Shown here piece after piece: positions 1 through 9,094 of a stretch of DNA of 64,000 bases. The position numbers and the translations under genes are program-made. Position 1 is the first letter of the stretch. The number at the start of each line of letters is the position of its first letter. The notes beneath the pieces were generated by a model. That model made no database searches, was not told where the DNA came from, and saw only the letters and a list, made by a program, of their open reading frames with translations. Origin of the DNA: Nocardia miyunensis NBRC 108239 (lineage in GTDB: Bacteria > Actinomycetota > Actinomycetes > Mycobacteriales > Mycobacteriaceae); the NCBI RefSeq assembly GCF_001613065.1, contig NZ_BDBQ01000089.1, positions 1-64,000 of the forward strand. Direction: 5' to 3'.

Positions 1-256
1 TCGAACCTCCCTGTCCGACCGCACTGCCGTACCCGAGCCATGGCGGCGAACCTACCATATGATCTGGACCACATTCCAGACATCAGTCCGGAACCATGCT
101 CTGTTTCCGGAAGTGCGGTACGTCACCGATCTGCCGATACCCGGCAAATGGCGCGACCAGTCTCGCGAACAGCGATGATTCCGGTTGATGACGTATCAGG
201 CTGGTCGCGGCCGGTGCGGACCGCATGCCCTGAGTCGATGGTGGGACGATGAACCG

Positions 257-877
257 GTGAGCGCACCGAAACTGTGGCGAGGGCAGACGTTGCAGGACCG
301 ATCCGTCGATCGGCGTGAGCAGATTCTGGCGGTGGCATTCGATCTGCTCGGCGAGGCCGGATCGGCGGCGGTCACCATGCGCGCGGTGACGCGGGAGGCG
401 AATCTGAGCCCGCGCTACTTCTACGAAAGCTTCCCGAACCGTGACGACCTGCTGGTCGCGGTGTACGACCGGGTCGAGGACGGGTTGCGCGACCGGATGA
501 AAGACGTTCCGCGCCAACTGGATCCGCCCGCCACGGTGCGCGCCGCGCTGGAGATCTGCGCGGACTACTTCGAAGGCGATCCGCGCCGGGCGCACGTACT
601 GCTGCGCGAACCACTCGCGAACGACACGTTGCGGCAGCACAGTTCCTCTCGCGCACCGGTTTTCGTCGCGACGCTCGCCGCGGCCCTGGGATCCGACATC
701 GGGGCGCTGGTGCCCGGCGACGCGCCGGGTCTGGCGGTGGCCGGTACCGCGCTGAGCGGTTCGCTGGTGGCGCTGTACCTGGACTGGGTCGACGGGCGGC
801 TGGAGATCTCCCGCGAGCGGCTGGCCGAATCCGCGACGAATATCGCCTTGGCCGTGGTGGCTGCTGCTCGGCTCTGA
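257..877 (+). CDS. TetR/AcrR family transcriptional regulator
   Basis: A 206-residue one-component repressor of TetR type. Residues about 15-62 form the tri-helical HTH domain (RREQILAVAFDLLGEAG, then TMRAVTREANLSPRYFYESF). The C-terminal two thirds is the variable ligand-binding and dimerisation part, so the ligand cannot be told. I prefer the GTG at 257; TTG 185 and ATG 188 are in frame upstream but add a low-complexity extension ahead of the usual TetR start. It runs alone, with 242 bp of apparently empty sequence before the convergent crotonase gene. Its target is not evident from the context. Confidence 0.85.
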   Translation: MSAPKLWRGQTLQDRSVDRREQILAVAFDLLGEAGSAAVTMRAVTREANLSPRYFYESFPNRDDLLVAVYDRVEDGLRDRMKDVPRQLDPPATVRAALEICADYFEGDPRRAHVLLREPLANDTLRQHSSSRAPVFVATLAAALGSDIGALVPGDAPGLAVAGTALSGSLVALYLDWVDGRLEISRERLAESATNIALAVVAAARL

Positions 878-1119
878 GGTCGCCTCCCGGTCGCGATGCC
901 GCATGCTCGGAAGGCGGCGTGAAACTACTGTGGCGCAAAACGATTGAGTAGCTTCGGCACGGAACGTGGAGCGTAGTCCTGCTCATCCATCCGGCACGGG
1001 CCATCCGGAGGAAGTGTCGCCGTTTCTGATTGCGGCGAGTCCCGGGCAAATCCTCGGCTGCGGGAAGACACAATTCGGTTCGCGCGCAGCGACTGTGCGC
1101 TCGCGTGGTCCTCGACGGC

Positions 1120-2184
1120 TCAGGTTCGCTCGTCGACCAGCCCCCAGGCGAGTGCGGTGTCGACGCCGACATCCTGTCCGGTGAGCGCGAGAAATGCGGT
1201 GCGCCAGCGGCCGATTCGGTGAGTGATCCCGACCGTGCCACCGGCTCCGGGCACGAGTCCCATGGATAGTTCGGGCAGCCGGATCCGCGTGTCCCCGGCG
1301 GCTTGTACGTGGCCCGCGAACGACGGGACCTCGATGCCCGCGCCGATGCACGCCCCGTGCAGGACCGCCCGCACCCGCGGCGAGAGGCGGTACACCGCGA
1401 GGCCCGCGCTCTGCTGTATCCGGACGAGATGAGCTGCGGAAACGTCCGTCGCGGTGCCGAATTCATCGAGATCCCCACCGCTGCAGAAGGATTTGCCGTT
1501 TCCGCGCAGGACGATCTCGCGGACCGACTCGTCGTACTCGGCCACCGCCAGCCCGGCCAGTACGCCGTCGCGCACCGCCCGCCCGAACGCGTTGTGCCGA
1601 TCCGGACGGTTCAAACTCAGCGTCAGCGCATCGCCCGCGCGGTCGAGCAGCACCGGATCGGTCACCTCGGGAATGCTCCGGCGCGGCCGCCCGGCCCGCC
1701 ATGCCGCGAATTCCGGACCGGCCAGCAACATCGAATAGGCCAGCGATTCGGCCACGAGCCCGTCCTCGACGTCCGCGCGGGCGGTCACCTCGAGCAGTCC
1801 CGTGAGAGTGAGGGCCGCACGGGGTGCGGCGGTGACGGTGGCGGCGATGTGCGCGAGGTCGTCGGCGGTTCCGGGGGTCCAGGTGCGTCCGGGCCCGTCC
1901 GGGGCGAGTGTGCAGGTGAGCGCATCGAGTACCGGTGCGGCGGCGGGGGGCAATGACGTCTCGCTGAAGCCGACCACGACCACGGTTCGCCGCCCGAGCG
2001 CCGCCACCGCGGCATCGGCGTATTCCCACTGGTCCAGGCCGAGGTCCACGATGACGAGCGGATGGGACGGAAGGCTCGTCTCGTCGACGGCGAGCTGCGC
2101 CGCGCCCGCCGCGATATCGGCTAGCCCTACAGTAGGTACTCCTTCGCCGCGATCTGTTCCGTGCGCACCAACCGAAGCCACCAT
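1120..2184 (-). CDS. Enoyl-CoA hydratase/isomerase (crotonase) family protein with long N-terminal region
   Basis: 354 residues. The C-terminal ~165 residues are a crotonase domain: TLSLNRPDRHNAFG, then the oxyanion-hole segment GNGKSFCSGGDLDEFG, then RLPELSMGLVPGAGGTVG, which carries the family's acidic catalytic position. Such proteins hydrate or isomerise acyl-CoA thioesters. The N-terminal ~190 residues look like a second, degenerate crotonase-like half without these motifs, so the protein is longer than the usual ~260 residues. It starts at ATG 2184 just after a GAGG. It has no operon partner and its substrate is not predictable. The next gene, on the other strand, is a broken SDR. Confidence 0.8.
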   Translation of the reverse strand: MVASVGAHGTDRGEGVPTVGLADIAAGAAQLAVDETSLPSHPLVIVDLGLDQWEYADAAVAALGRRTVVVVGFSETSLPPAAAPVLDALTCTLAPDGPGRTWTPGTADDLAHIAATVTAAPRAALTLTGLLEVTARADVEDGLVAESLAYSMLLAGPEFAAWRAGRPRRSIPEVTDPVLLDRAGDALTLSLNRPDRHNAFGRAVRDGVLAGLAVAEYDESVREIVLRGNGKSFCSGGDLDEFGTATDVSAAHLVRIQQSAGLAVYRLSPRVRAVLHGACIGAGIEVPSFAGHVQAAGDTRIRLPELSMGLVPGAGGTVGITHRIGRWRTAFLALTGQDVGVDTALAWGLVDERT

Positions 2185-2452
2185 GCCCTCGACTTTTCCA
2201 CAGCCGCCGGACGATGCGCCCGGCTGTCCGGCATTGTCCGCGTAAAGCCTGTCCGGGCAGCTCGTTCCGGGATGGACGGTCCGGATGATCGAGCGGGGTC
2301 CGCGCTCCGAATTCGCGGCGTGGTGAATTCCCTCGGGGAGTCGAATGTCAGGCCGTCAGCAAATTCACAGCTAAGCCCGCGGACGAGTTCAGGGCGTTTC
2401 GGAAGTTCATCCGCCGAACGCATCGCGCGTTCGGCTCGGAGAGGAGTCGGAC

Positions 2453-2852
2453 ATGGCTGTCTACGATGTGGCGGACCGCTCGGCGATCGTGAGCGGCGGT
2501 GGTTCCGGTATCGGCCGGGCCGTGGCGTTGGAACTGGCCCGCAGTGGCGCCGCGGTGCTGGTCTTCGATCTGAACGTGGGCCACGCCGCTGGGACTGACC
2601 CAGAACGCCGCGCTCGAATACGCGCCGCAGAAGGTCCGGGTCACCGCCGTGGGTCCGGGTTTCATCGAGACCCCGCTGCTGGCCGCCACGATGGACAAGG
2701 AGGCGCACACCTTCCTGGCGAGCAAGCACGCGCTCGGACGCCTCGGCACGCCCGAGGAGGTCGCCGGGCTGGTCGCCTTCCTGGCCAGTGACGCGGCCAC
2801 CTTCATCACCGGCAGTTACCACCTGGTCGACGGCGGTTACACCGCGCAATAG
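2453..2852 (+). pseudogene. Short-chain dehydrogenase remnant with large internal deletion
   Basis: The first ~42 codons are a normal SDR amino end with the nucleotide-binding SGGGSGIGRA motif and FDLNV at the end of the second beta strand. From about 2589 the reading resumes one frame over as LGLTQNAALEYAP, then GPGFIETPLL and the C-terminal ITGSYHLVDGGYTAQ, ending at 2852. The ~120 residues in between, which should hold the NAG motif and the catalytic Ser, Tyr and Lys, are missing. Both the deletion and the frame change make this non-functional. The C-terminal part is otherwise well preserved, so the loss looks recent. Confidence 0.85.
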
Positions 2853-2985
2853 CCGAGTTGTGCCCGGCCCCTGGCGAATCGGCGTGGGGTTCGCCGAGGG
2901 AAATTTGTCCCGGTCGCGGCGTGCGGCGGGCCCGGGGGTGGTTAACTCCTCAACGATAGGCGAATCGTTCGATGGGAGGAGGGCC

Positions 2986-3813
2986 GTGCCGCACGGCGAC
3001 GGACGGGTGGATCTTCAGCAGGATCAACCCCACAGTGCTCGGATCTACGACTACTTTCTGGGCGGCCAGGACAATTACGCGGCCGATCGGGCCGCGGCCG
3101 AGAAGATCGAACAGGCGATCCCCTCGGTGCGCGCGGTCGCCCGGGGCAACCGGCAGTTCATGGTTCGCGCGGTGCGCCATCTGGCCGCCGATCTCGGTGT
3201 GCGGCAATTCCTCGACATCGGAACCGGCATTCCCACCGTGCCAAATCTGCATCAGGCCGCACAGGAAAGCACGCCCGACGCGCGGGTGGTCTACGTGGAC
3301 AACGATCCGCTGGTGCTGGCCCACGCCCGAGCCCTGCTGGTCGGGAGGCCCGAGGGGAAGACCCGCTATGTGGAGTCCGATGTGACCGAGCCGGAGCGGA
3401 TCCTCGCCGCGCCGGACGTCCAGCAGACTCTGAATTTCGACGAACCGATCGCATTGAGCCTGATCGCACTGTGCCATTTCGTTCCGGGCGAGCGCATCTA
3501 CGAGATCGTCGACACGTTGCTGGCGCCGCTGGCCTCGGGCTCGTATCTCGTAATGACCCATCTCACCACCGATTTCGATCCGCGGATGGTGGAGGGCACG
3601 GTGCAGGCGTACCGGGGGAGCGGCATCGCTATGGAAGCGCGCGACTACGCCGGCGTGCACCGCTTCTTCGAGGATCTGGACGTTCTGGATCCCGGCATCG
3701 TCGCCATCGATCGCTGGTTCCCGGGAGGTGTCGAGCCCGAGGTGCCCCGCCTGGTCTCCGGTGCGCCGGAACCCGCGGCGGCCGGATACGCCGCGGTCGG
3801 TCGTAAGAGGTGA
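2986..3813 (+). CDS. SAM-dependent methyltransferase, DUF574 (Methyltransf_19) family
   Basis: 275 residues, the normal size for this actinobacterial family. The signature RIYDYFLGGQDNYAADR lies at about residues 18-34, followed by the SAM-binding QFLDIGTGIPT and the acidic end of strand 2 (VVYVDNDP). Substrates of this family are mostly unknown. GTG 2986 is chosen because an excellent GGGAGGAGG stands just before it; the open frame extends upstream into the SDR remnant but without family similarity. It is probably monocistronic, since a hairpin follows about 100 bp after the stop. Confidence 0.88.
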   Translation: MPHGDGRVDLQQDQPHSARIYDYFLGGQDNYAADRAAAEKIEQAIPSVRAVARGNRQFMVRAVRHLAADLGVRQFLDIGTGIPTVPNLHQAAQESTPDARVVYVDNDPLVLAHARALLVGRPEGKTRYVESDVTEPERILAAPDVQQTLNFDEPIALSLIALCHFVPGERIYEIVDTLLAPLASGSYLVMTHLTTDFDPRMVEGTVQAYRGSGIAMEARDYAGVHRFFEDLDVLDPGIVAIDRWFPGGVEPEVPRLVSGAPEPAAAGYAAVGRKR

Positions 3814-3914
3814 GCTGAAACCTACTGGCGCACAGCCTCCGTTGCGCTGCAAGCGAGGTGACGAGTCGGCAGCGCCCATCTGCGGCAGATCCTGTTGCGT
3901 GGTGACAGCGAAGA

Positions 3915-3953
3915 CCCGGCGTGCATCGAAAATGATTGCGCGCCGGGCCTTTC
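3915..3953. terminator. Hairpin between convergent genes
   Basis: CCCGGCG (3915-3921) pairs with CGCCGGG (3941-3947) and is followed by CCTTTCC on the plus strand. It lies between the methyltransferase and the opposing glycosyltransferase remnant and probably ends transcription of the former. Confidence 0.5.
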
Positions 3954-3964
3954 CGTGCGAGGAA

Positions 3965-5498
3965 TCAGCCCTGATAACCGCTCAGGTCGTAGACCGTCGC
4001 GGTGCCGACCTGCTGCGGGATGAACGTGGCGGTCACCCAGTCGGTGATGTCGGTGTGCTGATTGCGGCCGAAACCGCCTGAGCCACCTGACATCTGGGAC
4101 GGATCGCCGGTCCGCTGCGCTCGGGCGTCGGCCGTGCCGCTGAGGTCGGAGCGCGAATCGGCGGTCCGGCCACCGCCCTGACCACGGCCGTTGGCCTCCA
4201 CGACGTAGTAGCCGATCTTGCCCGCCTTCACATCCGCCTGGAACTGGGCCAATGACGGCGTCGGATCACTACCGGAGAATCCGCCGATGGCCATCACGGC
4301 CTTACCGCTCTGCAATTCCAGCCCGGCCGCGCTGGACGAGCCGTTGACCGCTGCGGCCCAGGTGGAGTTCGTCTTCTGCAACAGGGCGGTGAGCTCCGGG
4401 CTCGCCTGGGTCTGCCCCCACCCGAAGTGGGCGTCGGCCTCGGCCGGGCCCACGGTCGGGCCGCCGCCGGTGTGCGAGGTGGCAACGGTGGCCACCGAAT
4501 AGGCCGCCGGACCCGAGAGCCCGCCGAGCACACCGACCGTCAGTGCCGCGGCGGCGAGCCCGCGGCGGGTGCGATGCGTCCACGAGACCGCCACCAGCAC
4601 CGCGGCGAGGATCGTCACGATCAGGATCCCCCAGCGCAGTTCCGGATACCAGCCGCTGTTGCGGTGCAGCAGAACGAAACTCCACACCCCCGTCACCGTG
4701 AGCAGCGCCGCCAGGCCCAGCCGGCCGAAGATCGTCTCGCGCCGGATCCACATCTCCCGGATGCCGATCGCGAACATTCCCGCAACGGCGGGCGCGATCG
4801 ACAGGCAGTAGTAGGGATGCACCATCCCGTTCATATAGCTGAACACAGCGCCGTCGATGATCATCCAGCCGCCGAAGACGATCGCGGCCGCGCGCGTCAG
4901 ATCGGTGCGTGGCGCCCGGCCCCGCGAGACGAGCACCAGGACGAAGGCCAGCAGCGCGGCGGGCAGCAACCAGCCGATCTCGAAGCCGAACTCACCGCTG
5001 AACAGCCGCTCCACCCCGCGGACCTGTCCGCCGGGACCGCCGAATCCGGGATGGCCGGAGGACATGTGCGCGGTCGCATCGCGTGCCGCGGTCGGCGCAT
5101 GTCCGCCGCCGTCGCGGCCCAGCACGCGGGCGAATCCGTTGTAGCCCAACACCAGATTCATGAAGTTGTTGTCGGTCGATCCCGCCAGATACGGTCGGCT
5201 CGACGCGGGCCACCACAGCGTCACCAGCACATACCAGCCGCTGGCGACCAGCAGCGCGACCAGCGCGCCGAACAACTGCCAGTGCGCCGAACAACTGCAC
5301 GATGCGGGTGCGGATCGGATTGGGTGCGGCGATCAGATAGGCCAGCCCCAGCGCGGGCAGCACCATCAGGCCCTCGAGCATCTTCGCCAGGAACGCGAAA
5401 CCCAATGCCGCCCCGGCCAATACGATCCACAGCGTCGAGGCGCGCCGCAATGCCCGCACGGTCGCGTAGGCGGTGGCCATCATGAGCAGGCACGCGGC
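3965..5498 (-). pseudogene. GT39 (ArnT/PMT-like) membrane glycosyltransferase, truncated and frameshifted
   Basis: Two overlapping frames on the minus strand together give the C-terminal two thirds of a polyprenyl-phosphate-dependent membrane glycosyltransferase of the actinobacterial type (GSTDNNFMNLVLGYNGFARV). The first frame holds FLAKMLEGLMVLPALG and the second VALLVASGWYVLVTLWWP. They join exactly if one copy of a 19-bp tandem duplication at 5265-5298 is removed (RTRIVQLFGAL/VALLVASGWYV). The 5' part, with the first extracytoplasmic loop and its catalytic Asp, is missing: in-frame coding starts right after a TGA at 5499-5501, only 23 bp from the esterase stop. Several hydrophobic helices and the alanine/glycine-rich C-terminal domain are intact. 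It has lost both its start and its frame. Confidence 0.85.
5265..5298. repeat. 19-bp tandem duplication that shifts the glycosyltransferase frame
   Basis: GCGCCGAACAACTGC occurs at 5265-5279 and again at 5284-5298, period 19. The two open frames on either side differ by one base modulo three. Removing 19 bp restores a single frame, so the duplication is the frameshifting event. Confidence 0.9.
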
Positions 5499-5521
5499 TC
5501 AGTACACGGTGAAGACGCTGC

Positions 5522-6442
5522 TCACGGATTTTCGCGGTCGGGCTGAGTGCCGTACGCGGCCGCGAGCGCGGCGACCTGGGCCCGGAAGAACGCCTTCGCC
5601 ACCTCGGTTCCCCGCTCGACGTGATCGAAGCCGTGATACGCGCCCGGGACGACCTCGAGCGCGCAGGCCACTCCGGCTGCCCGGAGTCCCTCGGCATAGG
5701 CGACGTCCTCGTCGTGGAACAGGTCGTGGGAGCCCACGCCGATCCAGGCGGGCGGCAGCCCGGTCAGGTCTTCGTGCCGGGCCGGGACCGCCAGCGGGGG
5801 CGCCGTGCCGACCGACGCCGGGCCGAGATAGGAGTTCCACCCGAACCGGTTGCTGTCCTGATCCCACATCCGCAGCCTGCTGCGATCGATGTCGGTGCGG
5901 TCGCTGCTGCGATCGTCGAGCATCGGGTAGACGAGCAGTTGCAGCACCGGATGAATCCGGCCGCGGTCGCGGGCCAGCAGTGCCAGCGCCGCGGCCAGAC
6001 CGCCGCCCGCACTGCCGCCGCCGATCGCGATGCGGTCCGCGTCGACCTCGGAATGTCCTGCGAGCCAACGCAATCCGGTGTAACAGTCCTCGAGTGGAAT
6101 CGGGAACGGATATTCCGGGGCGAGGCGGTAGTCGACCGAGACCACCAGCGCACCCAGCCGGTCGGCGAACGCCCGGCAGAGGGAGTCGTCCATGGCCGCG
6201 GAACCCATGACCAGCCCGCCGCCGTGCAACCACAGCAATCCGGGCCGCGGCCCCTCGCCCGTGGCGGGCCGGAACACCCTGACCGGGACGCCGGGCGCGG
6301 CCTGTTCGATCACCGCGTTCGCGCGACCGACCGGATTGAACCGCATCAGCCGCCGGATCACGGGCAGCCGCCGCGGCCCCACCACCGAGTGCGGCAGGAA
6401 CCGCGCCAGGCGCAGATCGGGATGGAAATCTTCTGTTGTCAT
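5522..6442 (-). CDS. Alpha/beta hydrolase of the hormone-sensitive-lipase type
   Basis: 306 residues. It hydrolyses carboxylic esters, usually short acyl chains. The oxyanion-hole motif LLWLHGGGLVMG is at about residues 70-81, the nucleophile elbow GGGSAGGGLA at about 150, and the C-terminal acid and base follow in VGSHDLFHDEDVAYAEGL and PGAYHGFDHVER. No signal peptide, so it is cytoplasmic. It lies 16 bp downstream of the aldehyde dehydrogenase on the same strand, so the two form an operon. Together they could convert an ester and oxidise the released aldehyde, but the substrate is unknown. Its stop lies just before the truncation point of the glycosyltransferase remnant. Confidence 0.9.
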   Translation of the reverse strand: MTTEDFHPDLRLARFLPHSVVGPRRLPVIRRLMRFNPVGRANAVIEQAAPGVPVRVFRPATGEGPRPGLLWLHGGGLVMGSAAMDDSLCRAFADRLGALVVSVDYRLAPEYPFPIPLEDCYTGLRWLAGHSEVDADRIAIGGGSAGGGLAAALALLARDRGRIHPVLQLLVYPMLDDRSSDRTDIDRSRLRMWDQDSNRFGWNSYLGPASVGTAPPLAVPARHEDLTGLPPAWIGVGSHDLFHDEDVAYAEGLRAAGVACALEVVPGAYHGFDHVERGTEVAKAFFRAQVAALAAAYGTQPDRENP

Positions 6443-6458
6443 CGCCGTGCTCCGAAAC

Positions 6459-7994
6459 TCAGGACAGCAGGCGGCGCAGCAATCGGTTGCCGAAGCCGTA
6501 CCGGATCAGTCCGTCCAGACTCTGAATCGTCTTCTCCGAGTATGGATACCAGATACTTTCCCGCTTCGGCTGCCAACGGTCGATGAGCACCGGCTGGGCA
6601 TGGGTGAAACTCCGCAGCGCGTCGGTGCCGTTGACATGTCCCAGGCCGCTGTCCTTGCGTCCGCCGAAGGGCGCCTCCGGGACGCCGTAGATGACCGCGG
6701 CGTCGTTGTGCACGACCGAACCCGTGGTCAGCTGGGCGGCGATGCGGCGAGCCTTGGCGGCGTCCTTGGTGAACACCGACCCGCTCAACCCGTACTTGCA
6801 CTCGTTGGCCAGGCGAATGGCCTCGTCCTCGTCGCGCACCCGCATGACGGCCGCGATCGGGCCGAACGTCTCCTCGGTCATCAACTGCATGTCGTGGTGC
6901 GCGCCGACGACCAGGGTGGGCTGGAAGTAGAGCCCGTCACCGTCCCCGGGCGCACCGCCGACGACGATCTGCGCGCCCTTCTCCTTGGCGTCCTCGATAT
7001 GCCGGGTGACGATGTCCATCTGGCGATCCCAGAACAGCGGACCCATATCGGTATCGCCCGGCCCGTAGGTGATCTCGCCGGCCTTCTGCGTGACCAGCCG
7101 GATGAATTCGTCCGCGACGCTGTCGACGACGTAGATCCGCTCGACGCTCATGCAGACCTGCCCGGTGTTGAACATCGACAGATACACCGCACCCGCCGCG
7201 GCCCGCTCGAGATCGGCGTCGTCGCACACGATCATGGCGTCCTTGCCGCCCAGTTCGAGGGTGCAGGGCAGCAGGCGTTCGGCGCACGCCGCCGCGATCT
7301 TGCGACCGGTGGCGACGCTGCCGGTGAAGCAGACCTTGTCGATCTCCGAGGCGACCAGCGCGGCGCCCGTTTCGCCGTCCCCCCGCAGGACCTGCACGAC
7401 GTCCTCGGGAACGCCCGCCTCGTGCAGCACCCGCGCGACCCATTCGCCGCCGCGCGGGGTCACCTCGGACGGTTTGAACACCACCGTGTTACCCGCCAGC
7501 AGCGCCTGCACGACCGGATTGAGCGACAGCACGAACGGCGCGTTCCAGGGCGTGATGACACCGACCACGCCGAGCGGCTGATATTGGATGAACAGCTTCT
7601 TGAACGGCCGCAGGTAACCGTGCAGCTTCTGGGCGTGCGCCCGCAGATCCTTGCGGGCGCGCCCACTCCAATAGTTGAGGAAATCGCAGGCCGGGACGAC
7701 TTCCACGCCGAGCGCCTCGGCCTCGGGCTTACCGGTCTCCTCACGGACGGTTGCGGCGATCTCCGCGCGTCGGCGCACGATGACGCCCACCGCGCTGCGC
7801 AGGATGTCGGCGCGCTCCCCGATGCTGCGCGCGGCCCAGGCCGGTTGCGCGGCGCGGGCGCGGGCGACGGCGGCGTTCACCTCGTCGCTGCGGTCGACCT
7901 CGAGTTCCCCGATGGACCGGCGGTCCACCGGGCTGTCCAGGGCCAACCGGCGACGATCACCGTCGGCCGACGGCAGGGTGCGGACGATCGCCAT
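6459..7994 (-). CDS. NAD(P)+-dependent aldehyde dehydrogenase
   Basis: 511 residues, a full-length ALDH that oxidises an aldehyde to the acid. Visible are the NAD-site segment GVITPWNAPFVLSLNPV, the general-base Glu in CTLELGGKDAMIV, the catalytic Cys in MFNTGQVCMS, and ETFGPIAAVMRV near the C-terminus. The general layout resembles succinate-semialdehyde and aromatic-aldehyde dehydrogenases; I cannot fix the substrate. ATG 7994 is preceded by GAGGAGAAG. It is the first gene of an operon with the esterase. The ~130 bp upstream hold the msrBA terminator. Confidence 0.9.
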   Translation of the reverse strand: MAIVRTLPSADGDRRRLALDSPVDRRSIGELEVDRSDEVNAAVARARAAQPAWAARSIGERADILRSAVGVIVRRRAEIAATVREETGKPEAEALGVEVVPACDFLNYWSGRARKDLRAHAQKLHGYLRPFKKLFIQYQPLGVVGVITPWNAPFVLSLNPVVQALLAGNTVVFKPSEVTPRGGEWVARVLHEAGVPEDVVQVLRGDGETGAALVASEIDKVCFTGSVATGRKIAAACAERLLPCTLELGGKDAMIVCDDADLERAAAGAVYLSMFNTGQVCMSVERIYVVDSVADEFIRLVTQKAGEITYGPGDTDMGPLFWDRQMDIVTRHIEDAKEKGAQIVVGGAPGDGDGLYFQPTLVVGAHHDMQLMTEETFGPIAAVMRVRDEDEAIRLANECKYGLSGSVFTKDAAKARRIAAQLTTGSVVHNDAAVIYGVPEAPFGGRKDSGLGHVNGTDALRSFTHAQPVLIDRWQPKRESIWYPYSEKTIQSLDGLIRYGFGNRLLRRLLS

Positions 7995-8085
7995 GGTCTT
8001 CTCCTCGATGAGCTGATGGACACCTGTCTGGAAGGTACTACGCCCATCTGCGCACAACAAGAGCCGAGTCGCCGGGCGGCGAAAA

Positions 8086-8110
8086 GCCGTGGGGGAGCGG
8101 CCCCCACGGC
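8086..8110 (-). terminator. Intrinsic terminator of msrB-msrA
   Basis: GCCGTGGGGG (8086-8095) and CCCCCACGGC (8101-8110) form a perfect 10-bp stem with a five-base loop. Read on the minus strand it is followed by TTTT, 17 bp after the msrA stop. Confidence 0.85.
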
Positions 8111-8126
8111 ACATCCGGATCGAGTT

Positions 8127-8642
8127 CTACTGCGTGGCGGCCTGGCGCTTGGGCAGCTTCCAGCCGGGACGCGGGAAGTGGCAGGTGTAGCCGTCCGGGT
8201 AGCGCACCAGGTAGTCCTGGTGCTCGGGCTCGGCCTCCCAGAACGGAACGGCCGCGGTCACCTCGGTGACGACCTTGCCCGGCCACAGGCCCGAGGCGTC
8301 GACGTCGGCGATGGTGTCCAGGGCGACGCGCTTCTGATCCTCGTCGAGGTAGAAGATCGCCGATCGATAGCTCGAGCCGACGTCGTTGCCCTGCCGGTCC
8401 TTCGTGCTCGGATCGTGGATCTGGAAGAAGAACTCCAGCAGCGCTCGGTAGTCGGTCCGTGCCGGGTCGTAGACGATCTCCACCGCTTCGGCGTGGCCCG
8501 GGTGGTTGCGGTAGGTGGGGTGGTCGTTGAGTCCGCCGGTGTAGCCGACCCGCGTCGAGAGCACCCCGGGCTGCTTGCGGATCAGGTCCTGCACGCCCCA
8601 GAAACATCCACCGGCCAGGATCGCTGTCTTCGTGTCGGTCAC
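8127..8642 (-). CDS. msrA: Peptide methionine (S)-S-oxide reductase MsrA
   Basis: 171 residues. It reduces the S epimer of methionine sulfoxide in proteins, using thioredoxin-type recycling. The catalytic GGCFWG motif is at residues 11-16, followed by RVGYTGG and the conserved GHAEAVEIVYDP and FFQIHDPST segments. It overlaps msrB by four bases (ATGA), so the two are translationally coupled. The pair repairs both sulfoxide epimers after oxidative stress. A strong terminator follows. Confidence 0.97.
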   Translation of the reverse strand: MTDTKTAILAGGCFWGVQDLIRKQPGVLSTRVGYTGGLNDHPTYRNHPGHAEAVEIVYDPARTDYRALLEFFFQIHDPSTKDRQGNDVGSSYRSAIFYLDEDQKRVALDTIADVDASGLWPGKVVTEVTAAVPFWEAEPEHQDYLVRYPDGYTCHFPRPGWKLPKRQAATQ

Positions 8643-9094
8643 ACTTGCTCCTTCGTGAACAGGGTCTTGTACGGACCGTAACCCTCCGCCTCGAGGTCGT
8701 CGAGGTGGATGAATCGCAGTGCCGCGGAATTGATGCAGTACCGCAGGCCGCCCGCCTCGCGGGGCCCGTCGGTGAACACATGCCCGAGATGACTGTTGCC
8801 GAACACCGAGCGGATCTCGGTGCGGATCATCCGATGACTCAGATCCCGCTGGTCGACCACGGCGTCCGCGCTGATCGGTTTGGTGAAACTCGGCCAGCCG
8901 CAGCCGCTGTCGAATTTGTCCAGCGAGGTGAACAACGGTTCACCGGAGACGACGTCCACGTAGATGCCCGGTTCGTGGTTGTCCCAGTACTCGCCGGTGA
9001 AGGCTCGCTCGGTGCCGTTCTCCTGGGTGACGTGGTACTGCTCGGGCGTCAGCGCCGCGACAGCCTCGGGGTTCCGGTTGTATTCCTGTGCCAC
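8639..9094 (-). CDS. msrB: Peptide methionine (R)-S-oxide reductase MsrB
   Basis: 151 residues. It reduces the R epimer of methionine sulfoxide. The catalytic Cys lies in the C-terminal GLRYCINSAALRF; DSGCGWPSFTKP and SHLGHVFTDGP are the typical family segments. The two CxxC pairs that bind structural zinc in many MsrB proteins are absent, so this is the zinc-free type; the Cys in DSGCGWPSF is a possible resolving Cys. It is the first gene of the msrB-msrA operon and starts at ATG 9094 after an AGGAGG. Confidence 0.96.
   Translation of the reverse strand: MAQEYNRNPEAVAALTPEQYHVTQENGTERAFTGEYWDNHEPGIYVDVVSGEPLFTSLDKFDSGCGWPSFTKPISADAVVDQRDLSHRMIRTEIRSVFGNSHLGHVFTDGPREAGGLRYCINSAALRFIHLDDLEAEGYGPYKTLFTKEQV

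Noticed and set aside
6192..8681. An 829-residue plus-strand open frame
   Set aside because: It is antisense to the esterase, aldehyde dehydrogenase and msrA, has no domain motifs and is rich in Arg/Asp/His as expected for a GC-rich shadow frame.
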